The position numbers and the translations under genes were made by a program. DNA of 64,000 bases from NCBI GenBank assembly GCA_032718475.1, contig JAUCBJ010007768.1, forward strand, positions 29,104 to 93,103, read 5' to 3'. Source of the stretch: Nemertoderma westbladi (taxonomy: Eukaryota; Xenacoelomorpha; Nemertodermatida; Nemertodermatidae). Positions 1 through 9,895 of this stretch are shown one piece after another; the stretch's first letter is position 1, and each line of letters begins with the position of its first letter. The notes under the pieces are model-generated. The model was given only the letters and a program-made list of their open reading frames with translations, was not told the DNA's origin and searched no databases.

Positions 1-364
1 TGGCTTACTTTCTTTCTTCCTTGGCTTTGTATGCTTCACTAACTAGTGAGTCGATCTGTTGGTATGAGGAAATGAATGGCGTTGTTGTTGAAGTTATCAG
101 GTGTTTTGAGCAGTTAGATCTTCTACGTGAGGTTTCTGACTAACGGGTTTGAGTGAAAGTGTCGAAGAGGCTGATAGATGAAGGCCGATCATTATCTTAA
201 TGAAATGGAGTAAACTGGATTTATATTGTTTATTTTAAATCTAGAAATATATTGAAGTAATATGAACCCATATACAGTGGCAGCAGATGATGGTATTAAC
301 GGTTGGGAGGCCATGAGGAGGTAATTGCGGACATACAAGGTATCAGATAGTATTTCCAGGTCTA
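1..364. other. No gene seen
   Basis: AT-rich sequence with no open frame or splice-bounded exon that I can support. If the minus-strand FTP exon at 698-969 belongs to a longer gene, the exon encoding the second half of the domain should lie here or beyond the left edge. I could not find it. Confidence 0.5.
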
Positions 365-374
365 TCTTTTACCT

Positions 375-455
375 GAGCCGCTAGCTGAATGGTTAGAGCG
401 TCAGACTTCCAACCCGGAGGTCACCACTTCGATGATTGCCGACTTTGCAAAGCTG
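375..455 (+). mobile_element. tRNA-derived SINE head
   Basis: A tRNA-like block is visible: an A-box-like stretch (TAGCTGAATGGTTAGAGCG) followed about 30 bases later by a degenerate B-box-like stretch (ACCACTTCGATGATT). The acceptor stem does not pair well and unrelated sequence continues downstream, so this is better read as the 5' head of a tRNA-derived SINE or a decayed tRNA pseudogene than as a working tRNA. It lies just downstream of the FTP exon on the opposite strand. Confidence 0.5.
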
Positions 456-697
456 TGCCCAACAAAATTTATAAGATATAACTAGCCATAGTATAATTAT
501 AATTGTTTGCTAAGATGGCTTTCGGCTTTTGCTGCACGAAGGCCCCACTCGTGTCTCTCACACTTAGAACTAAAATTAACCCTATCAATAATAGTTATAA
601 TAGTTCGGCTGAGATATTGGCAAACAGCCACATTTATATATTTTGGTTGGGTAATTTAGTTATTTTTTAATATTAAATAAAACTAATAAAAACAAAC

Positions 698-969
698 CCT
701 GGAGCCTATTATTCTCTGAGCAGCACCTGCCCCATCCTCGAATCGATTGTAAACCTCCACATTCCCCACTGCCGTTGTCTCTCCCAGGTCAACCCACCAC
801 CAGTGTTCATCATCTTTATTATCAGTGTGACTGCACGAATTGTCTGATAGAGAACCAGAGGTGTCCCCATCCACCGATCTCGAAGATTTATGATACCAGT
901 AATTGCTGCTTTGTCCGGTATTCTTATTGAGTGCTAAGTTATCGGTAGTCACTTGAATCTCCGGTGGGT
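698..969 (-). CDS. Exon encoding first half of an FTP/F5-8 fucolectin domain
   Basis: Read on the minus strand, the exon runs from an acceptor (CTCATACAG, exon starts at 969) to a GTTTGT donor after 698. The 90 residues begin with a short Pro-rich linker and continue into a fucolectin/tachylectin-4/pentraxin-1 type domain. Landmarks are NLALNK, QSS, SRSVDGD, SCSHTD, WWWVDLGE, VEVYNR and RIIGSR. WWxVDLG and the VDG-D motif are hallmarks of F5/8 lectin folds that bind fucose using Ca2+. The domain stops about halfway at the donor, so the rest must be on a later exon. The exon starts in phase 1 and ends in phase 0. The phase-1 start matches the end of the Cys-rich exon at 4709-4816, and both probably belong to one secreted lectin gene. 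The function is inferred from the family; no ligand residue can be checked in the missing half. Confidence 0.8.
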
Positions 970-1939
970 CTGTATGAGAATTAAATTAAACTTTATCAAA
1001 CAAAGTATAAGCCTACACCTAAAAACGTGACTACAGTGTATTTTTCATTACTATTGTAACTCGGTTGTCAATCACCCACACTCCCTGAACCACTGTCTAT
1101 ATGTAGGAAGATCAGGTCGCAGGTTGGATAATTTCTTGCCTTCAGAACAATTAGTAAATATTTGGTGATGGTGATGGCTGCCCCACTTCCGCTCGCCATG
1201 ATGAGATTAATAAAATCGATGTTAATTATGTTCATCAACGGATCATAAATCAAAAATACATTTCATGATAGCGGGATAATACGACATTTTATTCCACAAA
1301 ATTGTGTTTTCACCACCTACCCCTTGCTCGAGTTAATTATAACGTCGCCGTAGATTCATTTCATTCAAACATTTAATCATTAAGTTATTTTATGGCCAAC
1401 TCCAGTAGCACTAGCTATGCATTCGCGGGAACTGTTCCGATAGTATACTTTGGTTATAATAGTACAATAGTTCTGTTGGTGCCGTTATATTAGTTATTAT
1501 GTCTCACCTGGGTTTATTGTTAAAGTCAAGTTAAAAGTTTATTCACAGTTCGCCTCCAGGTAGTACCAATAGGCTTAAAATACAAGAGATGAATAATTAG
1601 GGCCCTCGCTGAAGATTAGGTATGATTTAGTTATAGGTATAGGATATAGGTATAGGCATGATTTAGTTAATATCTGGCATCAATGTTAAATTATCAATAA
1701 AGGGAGTCTCGATTAAAACGGACCACATAGGCCAATAATGCTATTAAGGCTGCATCTAGGTCACCGGTACAGGCAGTACTCTGATAATCTACAGGAGCTT
1801 ATTAACCAGCAGGTTGATGCCATCAATGATGCCCATGACAGGAGGTAATCATCCAAGGCATGGAAATTAATGAACTTGCTGACTGCGAGGAAAAGCCTAC
1901 CAACCACCAAGATTAAGGGGGGGGGGGGGGGGGCGTATT
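970..1939. other. Probable intron, no gene seen
   Basis: AT-rich sequence between the FTP exon and the foldback element, with a G homopolymer at about 1918-1934. A minus-strand open stretch at 1068-1253 has no recognisable domain and no good splice context, so I did not call it. Confidence 0.5.
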
Positions 1940-2960
1940 TTCTGACCTAAAAGTCAAATTTTGAAAATAAAAATTTCATGCTGAATCCAAATATGGAAAC
2001 CATATTAACCATATAAATGCGATGAAGATTCAATTCCATTTCTGCACATTTCTGTGCTCTGTGATGCCAATTGGAACGACAATTGCATCCACGAGAAAGA
2101 ACATAAAAAGTTAATAGAGAAAGTATTTTCTATGATTATTGGACCTACTAGTCAGTTTGTAAGACAACGAACGTCTTACAAACTCCAGAACTATGATGGG
2201 ACTCGATTAAGCGACTCCGCGGTCTTTGCGGAATTACACAGAATAGACTTATCGCTCATCGGAGATCTTCAAAATGTATAATCTCCAGTTTATAGTGGTC
2301 ATAGGAAGTTCATTTTAGACTTTTAGATTTTAGGATTCTAAAGCTCTTTTCACAGAAAATAAATATACCATTTGGTTTGGCAAACTCGTGAAAGGTTGAT
2401 GAGCAATGAAACTTCAACAAAATTTACAGATAATATTTTTTACCCAAATTTGTGTTATGTTGCATCACAACCATTTTATCTTAAATCAGATGGTAACTTT
2501 GTTCTCTGAGAAAAGAGCTTTTGAATGAACTTCGTACGACCAATAGAACTGGAGATTATATATGTTGAAGATCCTGTATAATCCTGCATAGACAGCAGAG
2601 AAGCTTAATCGATTGCCATCATTGTTTCGGAGACTTGAAGTTGTCTTATAAACTGATCCTGTAGGTCAAAAAATTTTTTAAAAAATACCTTCTCCCTAAA
2701 TGTGAAATGCTCTTTCTCGTGGAGACATCCAATTGGCACCACTGAGTACAAATTTGAAGTACTTGCATTGAAATCGATTCCCCAACACAACCCCAACCTT
2801 CATCAACCCTGAACTTCAAACCCCAAACTTCAGAGTATTTACTGATACTGTGATATATCGGGGCCAGTATCGTCTACCCCAGATATCTCGAAAATTAAAA
2901 TTGATATGGAAAATGGTTTCCAGATTAGGATTCAGCATAAAACTCTGCATCAATAATAGG
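1940..2960. repeat. Long imperfect inverted repeat (foldback element)
   Basis: The left arm (about 1960-2380) and the reverse complement of the right arm (about 2480-2950) align in the same order over several blocks: ATGCTGAATCC with GGAAACCAT, GCCAATTGGA, CCACGAGAAAGA, CAGTTT-TAAGACAAC, CGATTAAGC, ATAATCTCCAGTT, GAAGTTCATT and AAAGCTCTTTTC. The loop is about 100 bp. The arms are roughly 75-85 percent alike by eye. Open stretches inside (2054-2281 plus and 2605-2796 minus) are the two arms read as protein and are not separate genes. It is probably an old foldback/MITE-like DNA element; no transposase is visible. Confidence 0.7.
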
Positions 2961-3067
2961 ACATGTTTAAACAAGCGCGAAATCGCTCAAATGTCCGCGT
3001 CTACTAATGCATGAACTGTTGTCTCCTTAAATGGCTTACTTCCAATCTTACTACCAGAAAAAATTCA

Positions 3068-3142
3068 TCGGAAAGAGGGATTTAACTCGGTACCTAAAGA
3101 TTCCAAGTCCAACGCTCTACCAACTTCGCCACTGCGCCGTAT
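3068..3142 (-). mobile_element. tRNA-derived SINE head (minus)
   Basis: On the minus strand a tRNA-like segment is visible: A-box-like GTGGCGAAGTTGGTAGAGCG, an anticodon-arm region, then a B-box-like GGTACCGAGTTAAATCCC. It lacks a clean acceptor stem and is followed by non-tRNA sequence. It is most likely a SINE head or a tRNA pseudogene. Confidence 0.5.
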
Positions 3143-3199
3143 GAAGCCTTATTACTAAAACCTAACTGGAAATTAACAACAACAACAACGGTCTCGCTA

Positions 3200-4230
3200 C
3201 GCGGATGGTAGGAAAGCCCATTTTGAAAAGCTCATAAATAATGACAGGGTATTGCTTGATAACTTTATAGAAGGCGCTATCTCCTCTACTGATGAAGTGA
3301 AGGCTGCTGCAAAGAACATTAAGAACAATCATGCCAGTAGAGTAGATGATGTCCTCCCTGATGTCTTTGGTATTTGAGTTTGTTTACCCCATCTTAATAG
3401 ACATGTACAGAACGAGAAGAGTCCAACAAGAAATTAAAACAAATAAGTTGGAGCCAGTTCCCAAGAAGGGCAACCTAACTTTTGGACAACCTAAATTTGC
3501 TGATGACTTAGGAGTACTCTCAGAATAACTATAGGGAGCTCAACAGCTCCTTGGCTTATTAGAACAGGCTGCTTCTAGTGTTGCTCTTTTTATTACCACC
3601 ACGAAGACTAAAATTTAACAGTCAACTTTGCAAGTCCTCAGGAAATGTCTGGTTGTATCTATAACAAAATCGCCTCCGCTTTGCAGGACATTGCTTTCGC
3701 CGTGCGGACCAGTCAGTGCATAATCTTGTACTTTGGCAGCCTCATGGAGTGAATAAGCATGGTGGACAGCCCATGACTTTCTTGAGACGCATCTTAAAGG
3801 ACACTGACCTTGAAGATGCGGATGATCTAGCAAATGTCATGGGTGATAGGGAGTTGTGGCGGTGCAATTTTGTCGATAAGCCGGCACAGCATTCTTAAAA
3901 ATGCAGCTGCAATGCAGCATGCCGATCCTAGTACCTGGGATCATGGATCCGGATGTCAGGTGAGAACCTTCGAATACGTAAGGGAAAGGAATGTGCAGTA
4001 TTGAATGGGCTTTCCAGGATTTTGAAGTCACACAGAATACAGTACATCAGAAACTTAAGGTCCTATTAGTTTGAGCAGCAATAGTACTAGTACTCCTTTT
4101 GGGAGTACATGCTGGGCTTTAACTGTTGATTACACTAAATTTCTGGATGGCACATTCACAAGAATGCTACGTCGGGTTCACTGTGTCAAGTACAATGCAC
4201 AAATCACTACTCTTACAGTATTTGTAGGAA
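3200..4230 (+). pseudogene. Rearranged RTE-B LINE fragments
   Basis: Short plus-strand stretches match the minus-strand RTE-B copy at 57164-58800 almost word for word, for example MHNLVLWQPHGVNKHGG at 3716 and again at 57384. The order is scrambled. A piece before the reverse transcriptase core (3240-3530) is followed by the C-terminal end (about 3600-3925, ending at GATCCTAGTA). That is joined directly to an internal segment (about 3928-4220, which matches 57480-57775 reversed). At least two truncated or deleted copies are therefore joined here, with no intact catalytic core. Open frames on either strand in this block are decayed LINE sequence. Confidence 0.8.
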
Positions 4231-4708
4231 TAAGTCCAATATTTATTCCTGAAACGGTCGCTTATAAAATCGGCTAAAACAGCAACATTGTGGAATATAA
4301 TATAATATAATTGTATGAATAAAATAATTAATTTTGGAAATACGTCAGGCAGTTGCACAAATGCACGTTAACAATCAACAATGTGACAAACATAGTACCG
4401 GTACATGACAATAATACATTATTTGGGAACATGAAGCGCACAAAAACAAATAAATAATAATAATTTGTTTGGGTCCCCAATAATTCGGGGACAGAAACAA
4501 ATAGCAAACAAATAGGGAGAGTCAGAATGCTTCACCTTGTGAAATAATCGATGCACAAGTACAAATCACTTCGTATTGACTATGGTGTTGCATAAAATGC
4601 AATACATAGCCTAGTGCCTACAAATCTAATTTAGGTAAAAAATTATCTGCCGTCTAATTTCAAAAATTGACTTTATTCTTGTACTTCTTGTAAATGCTCT
4701 AGGCCTAC

Positions 4709-4816
4709 CTTCGCAGGAATCGATACCAGGATGATATTTCTTCCCAGGAGGACATTTAGTAACAACATCGGTGCAGATGCATCCTGGAACAGAACCGCCA
4801 CAAGTACCGTGAACAC
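4709..4816 (-). CDS. Cys-rich exon of a secreted protein
   Basis: A 108-bp minus-strand exon between a strong acceptor (TTTCCCCAG) and donor (GAAG/GTAGGC). In phase 1 it encodes 36 residues with a Cys pattern TCGG, GCICTD, TKCPPGKK and SC. It is symmetric (phase 1-1), typical of shuffled extracellular modules. Its phases fit the signal-peptide exon ending at 24714 upstream and the FTP exon starting at 969 downstream. I do not recognise the module with certainty; it is a small disulphide-bonded extracellular domain by appearance. Confidence 0.6.
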
Positions 4817-4854
4817 CTGGGGAAATATACGAATAACAGCGTAATAGTGTGTTT

Positions 4855-4925
4855 TATTGTTGCCTCCAGATGAGTTATAGCATGGAAGTATATACTGTAG
4901 TAAATGTTTTTTTTAACTGATACAG
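4855..4925 (+). repeat. Short copy of the 13.5-14.0 kb repeat
   Basis: This stretch joins two pieces that are separate around 13.5-14.0 kb: the CCTCCAGATGAGTTA core of the 62-bp tandem units and the block GCATGGAAGTATATACTG found at about 13950. It looks like an unexpanded copy of the same dispersed element, lying in an intron of the lectin-like gene. Confidence 0.6.
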
Positions 4926-5274
4926 ATACAGATTTGTATATTATTCAAATTAATTGATATTGATATTATAGTAATAATTTCATCATACCGTTATTGAACG
5001 AAAGTTATTAAGTAAGTATTTCCATATATTATAGGTTAAAATTCCAACAAACTATGGTCGGATATGGCGGATAAAATTCCATTTAATTAAAATTAAGTAA
5101 GCACGATAGGATTTAGTCCATAAAATTCAGTTATGACACAGTTTAAAATGCATGGGGCCGAGAAGGACCCTATTAAAATACATTATTAATATAATGAGAC
5201 AACACAATAAAATTTGTTCAGAACACAGGAGAGCACAGTATTAGTATAAATTGCGGAGTATGGTTAATGTTATG

Positions 5275-5640
5275 TTATGTTATAGTGTGTCTAGTCCGGT
5301 CGCGAGGAGAGTTGTAGTAATCTAGCAGTAGATTTTCCTTTATTGTAAATGTGACTCCGTTCATAGCGAAAAGCTTCGAAATAAAGTTACTGTCCATGAT
5401 GGCCTTCATGCATGGCACGGGAGGATTGACCCGTCCAAGTAAGTTCTCCCGGTCATATCTATAAAAAATCATAGATCGCAGCATTGGCAGACTGTATCGC
5501 TTTCTGGCGGTTTGATAGACGCTACCCAACCCGATATTTTTTTTTTTTATTCGTATAGAGGCCGCTCGATGGCGCCATATATTAAAATAGGTTTGGTTAA
5601 AATCATGGTACATAGCACATACCAATATATAAAATACAAC
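5275..5640 (-). pseudogene. CR1-like LINE ORF2 C-terminal fragment
   Basis: A minus-strand open frame of 116 codons whose landmarks (IGLGSVYQTARKRYSLP, LRSM, NFISKLF) match the end of the main LINE ORF2 at 5993-6292 (ALGSTYHNAAKSYPLP, LRSL, NFISNCY). It is a relic of a related but distinct element. Together with 13215-13465 it may be one older copy that was split by the main LINE. Confidence 0.75.
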
Positions 5641-5673
5641 GGGTACAGTTGCACAAATACATAAGAATTAGGT

Positions 5674-5775
5674 AGTCAATAAAATATACATCCCCCCCAG
5701 TCAATAAAATATACATCCCCCCAGTCAATAAAATATACATCCCCCCCAGTCAATAAAATATACATCCCCCCAGGG
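5674..5775 (+). repeat. 24-25-bp tandem repeat, four units
   Basis: Four units of AGTCAATAAAATATACATCC followed by a C run of 6-7. It lies in the presumed 3' untranslated region or tail of the minus-strand LINE, where short tandem repeats are common. Confidence 0.85.
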
Positions 5776-5992
5776 AATACACATCATCACTAGTATAGTA
5801 TAGTGTTAAATACAAAATACATAAATACATGATATAACCATCACATATAACCAATACATGATATAAACAGATACAGGTTACAGATCCCGAATCAAATTTG
5901 TTTATATATTAGAAGAATATAAACTGTCAGGGGGGTCGGAATTTCAGCTAATTAGAAATATCAGATTGTTGTATTGGTCCCAATTAGGTTAA

Positions 5993-8900
5993 TTAAATTC
6001 CAAAGTAATCTAGTATATGCTTATGCCGGTCGCCGAATGGTATCGCCATTTTATAGCAGTTTGAGATGAAATTAGCGTCACTTTGTTCTTTCAAGCTTAA
6101 TTCCCCGGGCTTTATGTTTGAAATTACTCTCCGTCTTGAGTACGTAGAGGTCAACAGCGAGCGAAGGGAGGGCAACGGGTAGGATTTGGCTGCGTTGTGA
6201 TAAGTGCTGCCCAGTGCTGCCGTATGGGGTAATGGGGAATGTTGTGTAAGAGGGCGTAGCGGAGTCCTGTCTGTAATACCTCGTTGGGGCACGATTCCAG
6301 GCGCATAATTGTTCCAACTATTGATTTAAAGGCCTCGTCCGCTACATAGCCACATCCCATTAGTTTATAGACAGTGTTGTTACTGGCATAGTTGCCGAGG
6401 CAGAGTAGCCTTCGTAATGATTTCCTGTTGTGGATTTCCAGGGTTTCGGTTTGGGATTTCGAGAGTGCGCCAAACAAGAATTTAATCTTGTACAATGCTG
6501 ATGGGATACCAATGCCATTCCATAACCTCCCAAGGGTTTCACAGTCTAACCAGCGAGCAGTCCAAGATCTGCTTCTAAAGATTTCACAGATGGTGGATAA
6601 GGTGGTGATGCAGTACTGTAGGGCATCGTACTTCCTAATAGCAAGGTTAAACCCTAAGAAGTTAAGTGTTGTACTTTCGGGGATTAGGTATCCATTGATG
6701 TCCAGGAAGGCAGGGTACGAGGTAGGTGAACTGCAGAACCATTTTGTTTTGGAATGTTCAAGTTCTAGATCCAGCTTGTGGCACTCGTCCATTATAAGTT
6801 TCATCATCCTTGTAATTTCTAACGAGCTGGTAGCCTGTAGAAGGAAGTCGTCATTGTAGCCAATTACTCCAACCCATGCTGACCCAATGGAGCATCCTAG
6901 TTTATCAGCTTGCAGCTTGTTAAGGATGGTGGACGTATATATGTTGAAAAACGAGGGCGATAGTACTGATCCTTGTTTAAGTCCCTTAAGTATACTGTAG
7001 CCTGGTAATTCCACATGTTCACCAAACTTAAGGTAGATGATGGTAGCCATGTAGTAGCGACATAGGACTATCACAATGTATGGGTTGATTGATTCCGATA
7101 ACTTGTACATTAACTTGGCAAGGTTCACCTCGTCAAATGCAGACTTGATGTCCATTTGACACACAAAGAGAGGTGATCTTTGACGGTAAAATTCCATGCA
7201 TTCCAAGGCTAGACCAATTGCCATGTCTATTCCAATTCTTTTTTTAAAACCTAGTTGATTTGGATTTGTTAGAATTTCATAATCTGAGAGGTACAGTGAT
7301 AAGATAGTTCCCTCAAAGATATTAGCAAAAATATGGATAGACGCGATTGGACGGTAAGAGGATAGTAAATGGCGGTTCTTCTTCTTCCCCTTAACAGTAG
7401 TGTTTCCAAATGAGGAAGGTACTTCACCAAGCCTAATTGCTCCATTAAGTATGTTGGCAATAGTTCTGGAGGTGGAGGTTGGATTTGTATTAAGTAGGTG
7501 CTCTGCTGTCAGAGACATAAAATCGGGTGATTTCCCTTTGTTGAGTTTACTAATAACTTGCTTCACAACTATGGGTGAAATGGATGGCATAAGCTCATTG
7601 TCACATTTGTCTCTCAGATTCCCTACTAGATTAAGTTGGTTCAGGTCGCTATGCTCTTTCTTTATTTTCTCAGATGGGGTGCATAGTTCAAATTTCTTCC
7701 TAAGCTCCTGTTGTACATTGTCAGGTGGTGCAGGTGAGTGTTTGCTGCCAAAATGGGACCAGAACATTTTTGGATTACCCTTAAAGGAGTTGCAAGCATG
7801 GGTCAGGTTGCTTTGAACTTGTTGTTTGGTTAATGTGTTTCGCAGGCGACGGACTATAGACTTGGATGAGCGAAAACTGGCCTTAAATTTTTCCTTTTCA
7901 TCATAATTTGTTGACTTTTTCCATAATGAATGTAACTTTTTTGAGACAGAAATGCGTTCCTTAAGCAGAGTTGAATGAACCCATGGCTTCTTCATTTGTT
8001 TTGGCGCTTTCTTCCTTTTACTCAGTGGTATATGTTTACGTGCTGCTACAATGAAGATCTCTTCAACTCTTTTTGTGTATTCGTTCAGGTCTTCTGTACT
8101 CCACTGTGAGAGGGTTGATTCAAATTTATCATTCAGAATATTAAGGTGGTCATCCACTTCGGTTTCATACTTGTTTCGGTTTTCGGGGCATGTCAATGAC
8201 CAGTGATACTTTGTTATAGTTACGCGGAACAAGTTCTGTGCCTCGTCCCCGGTGGAGGCGTTTCGGGTGTGTGTCGGCATCTTTGGAGAGAAGTGAACCT
8301 CCACTGGTGTGTGGCCGGATAGATTCTTAGACTGGTCCATGCAGTGCACTTTCCCCGAATGAGAGATGGTGTCTAGCGGGGCTATTACGTTGTCCAAGTA
8401 TGATATACCTGTATCCCCTCTATAGAAGCTATGACAAGGGCCGTTTATTGTTGCAAACGTATCGAAAGCTGCCATACTGTTGCGTGTCAGAAAGCGATGT
8501 AACTTTTTCCCTCTAGGGGTTGCCTTCGATCTGTTGCATCGCGTACCTTGAAGAGGTCCAACATCCGCATTACTATCCATTAGGACGATTGGAGTTAGGT
8601 CATTGTTTACATCCAGAACTGCCTGCAGCTGCCTCATAAAATTGTCATATAAACAGCTGTGTTTGCTGGAGTCTGGGGCATAGCAGCATAGTAGTAGGTA
8701 ATGAGCATTATCAGAAGATAAGATAGCCTTGGCCCCTATTATATTATCGTCGCAATCAACTTGGGTAACATTGGTAAATTTGCTCTTTCGCAGGAAAATA
8801 GCTACACCTCCATATGTTCGATAGAGTAAGGATTTTGCAGGTATATAGTTGCAGTGGAAGTCATCATCAAAATTTTCCAACAGGGACTTAGCCTCCATAC

Positions 8901-9024
8901 TGTCTAGTAGGTGCTCCTGGAGAGCCAGCACATCTAAGTCAACCAGCAGTTCGTGAACATAATCAATATTATTGGTTAGGCCTCTGCAATTGTAAGTACC
9001 CACCTTGATGAGCGGTGTATTCAT
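5993..9024 (-). pseudogene. LINE ORF2: APE endonuclease and reverse transcriptase
   Basis: It starts at the ATG at 9024. Residues 1-245 are an APE-type endonuclease: TYNCRG, QEH (Glu37), GGVAIF, MDSNAD (Asp150), SYLDNV, then SGHTP, where the usual Asp before the catalytic His is Gly237. The reverse transcriptase follows, with SYRPIA, QMDIKSAFDEV, GLKQGSVLSP and the active-site box YNDD (6847-6858) where YADD or FADD is usual. The long frame stops at 6151, but the family's C-terminal sequence continues in a different frame over 6292-5993. One indel near 6160-6290 therefore breaks the gene. The product would nick target DNA and copy the LINE RNA by target-primed reverse transcription. The two unusual catalytic boxes plus the frameshift argue that this copy is dead. 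Confidence 0.88.
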
Positions 9025-9205
9025 GTTTTCATTGTTTACACATCCACTATTTCACCTTAATACATCATTGTGTATAGCTGAGTTACATGGTGAGCTTAGG
9101 GTATGTACGTGGGAATGTAGTTTATGTCCAAGTTTCCTGATGGCCCTACCTCGCTTATGGGCAGGGGTCCTAAGCCTAGGGCCTTGTCCACTCCTTATTG
9201 GCCTG

Positions 9206-9887
9206 TTAAACACAATACCTAATTGGGCGCTTCCTGGTCAGGGTTCGATATAGATCCGAGTCCTTCAGATTCCATGCCCTACATTTAACCCCTTGTGGCC
9301 AGAAGCTTTGAGAGAGTAGATTTCTGTCTGGCTTGTTGTTGGAGCTACGTAGGCTGAAACGCATAGTTTTTGAGCCACCTCTGTTTCTAGTCACAATTCT
9401 GTCCACCAGTACATCTCTTTCACCAAGGTAATCCAATATATCATCTTCAGTGTAGCAGCTTCTCACACCTGTTATGTGGTATTCAGTTGGTAATATGGTA
9501 TGGTCACTGGTCAGGGGACCGAGTATGAAAATTATTGTTTGCGATAGTTGGGACGGTTTCAGCTGCCGCATTTCTAATTACTTTGCTAGACCTTATCCCC
9601 TGTCTCATCGGTTCGTGGGAAGCCTCCTTGAGTTCAAGGGTTGGCCTTGTCCAGGTACTGGAGTGATTGTTTACGGTAGTGAAGGTCATCGCAGTGGCTG
9701 GATACGCAGTTTTCCTCGACCTTGACGCGCATCCCAATGGTTCCTGGAGAGCCGCACTGAGGACAGGGGCGGGCTTCGTCCTAGTGTGAGAATGGTTGTC
9801 TGCAGGATGATCAGTTGTTTGACTCGACCTTGTTATATGTTTCGTCGGTTCACATGGGACCTCAGTGGGGACGATAGTTGGCCTCAC
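9206..9887 (-). pseudogene. Second gag-like block of the LINE, frameshifted
   Basis: Two overlapping minus-strand frames (9887-9504, then 9571-9206) lie between the Ulp1 ORF and ORF2. The first is Thr/Ser/Pro/His-rich with about three imperfect repeats of roughly 37 residues (landmarks TRSS, NNHS, TWTRP). The second carries YHITGVRSCYTEDDILDYL and a C-terminal QSFWPQGVKCR. The latter resembles the F-WP-G ending of the RNA-binding domain in CR1-type ORF1 proteins. The two frames probably formed one protein before a frameshift near 9510-9570. It may be the C-terminal part of ORF1 (the Ulp1 frame stops at 9896 and this frame opens at once) or a separate ORF. Confidence 0.6.
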
Positions 9888-9895
9888 CGGTGTAA

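Noticed and set aside
1068-1253. Minus-strand 61-codon frame as an extra exon
   Set aside because: It has no domain similarity and no acceptable acceptor and donor pair in the right phase.
7400-7816. Plus-strand frames across the LINE (for example 6392-6859, 7400-7816, 11325-11654)
   Set aside because: They overlap the strongly supported minus-strand ORF1 and ORF2 and show no domains of their own.
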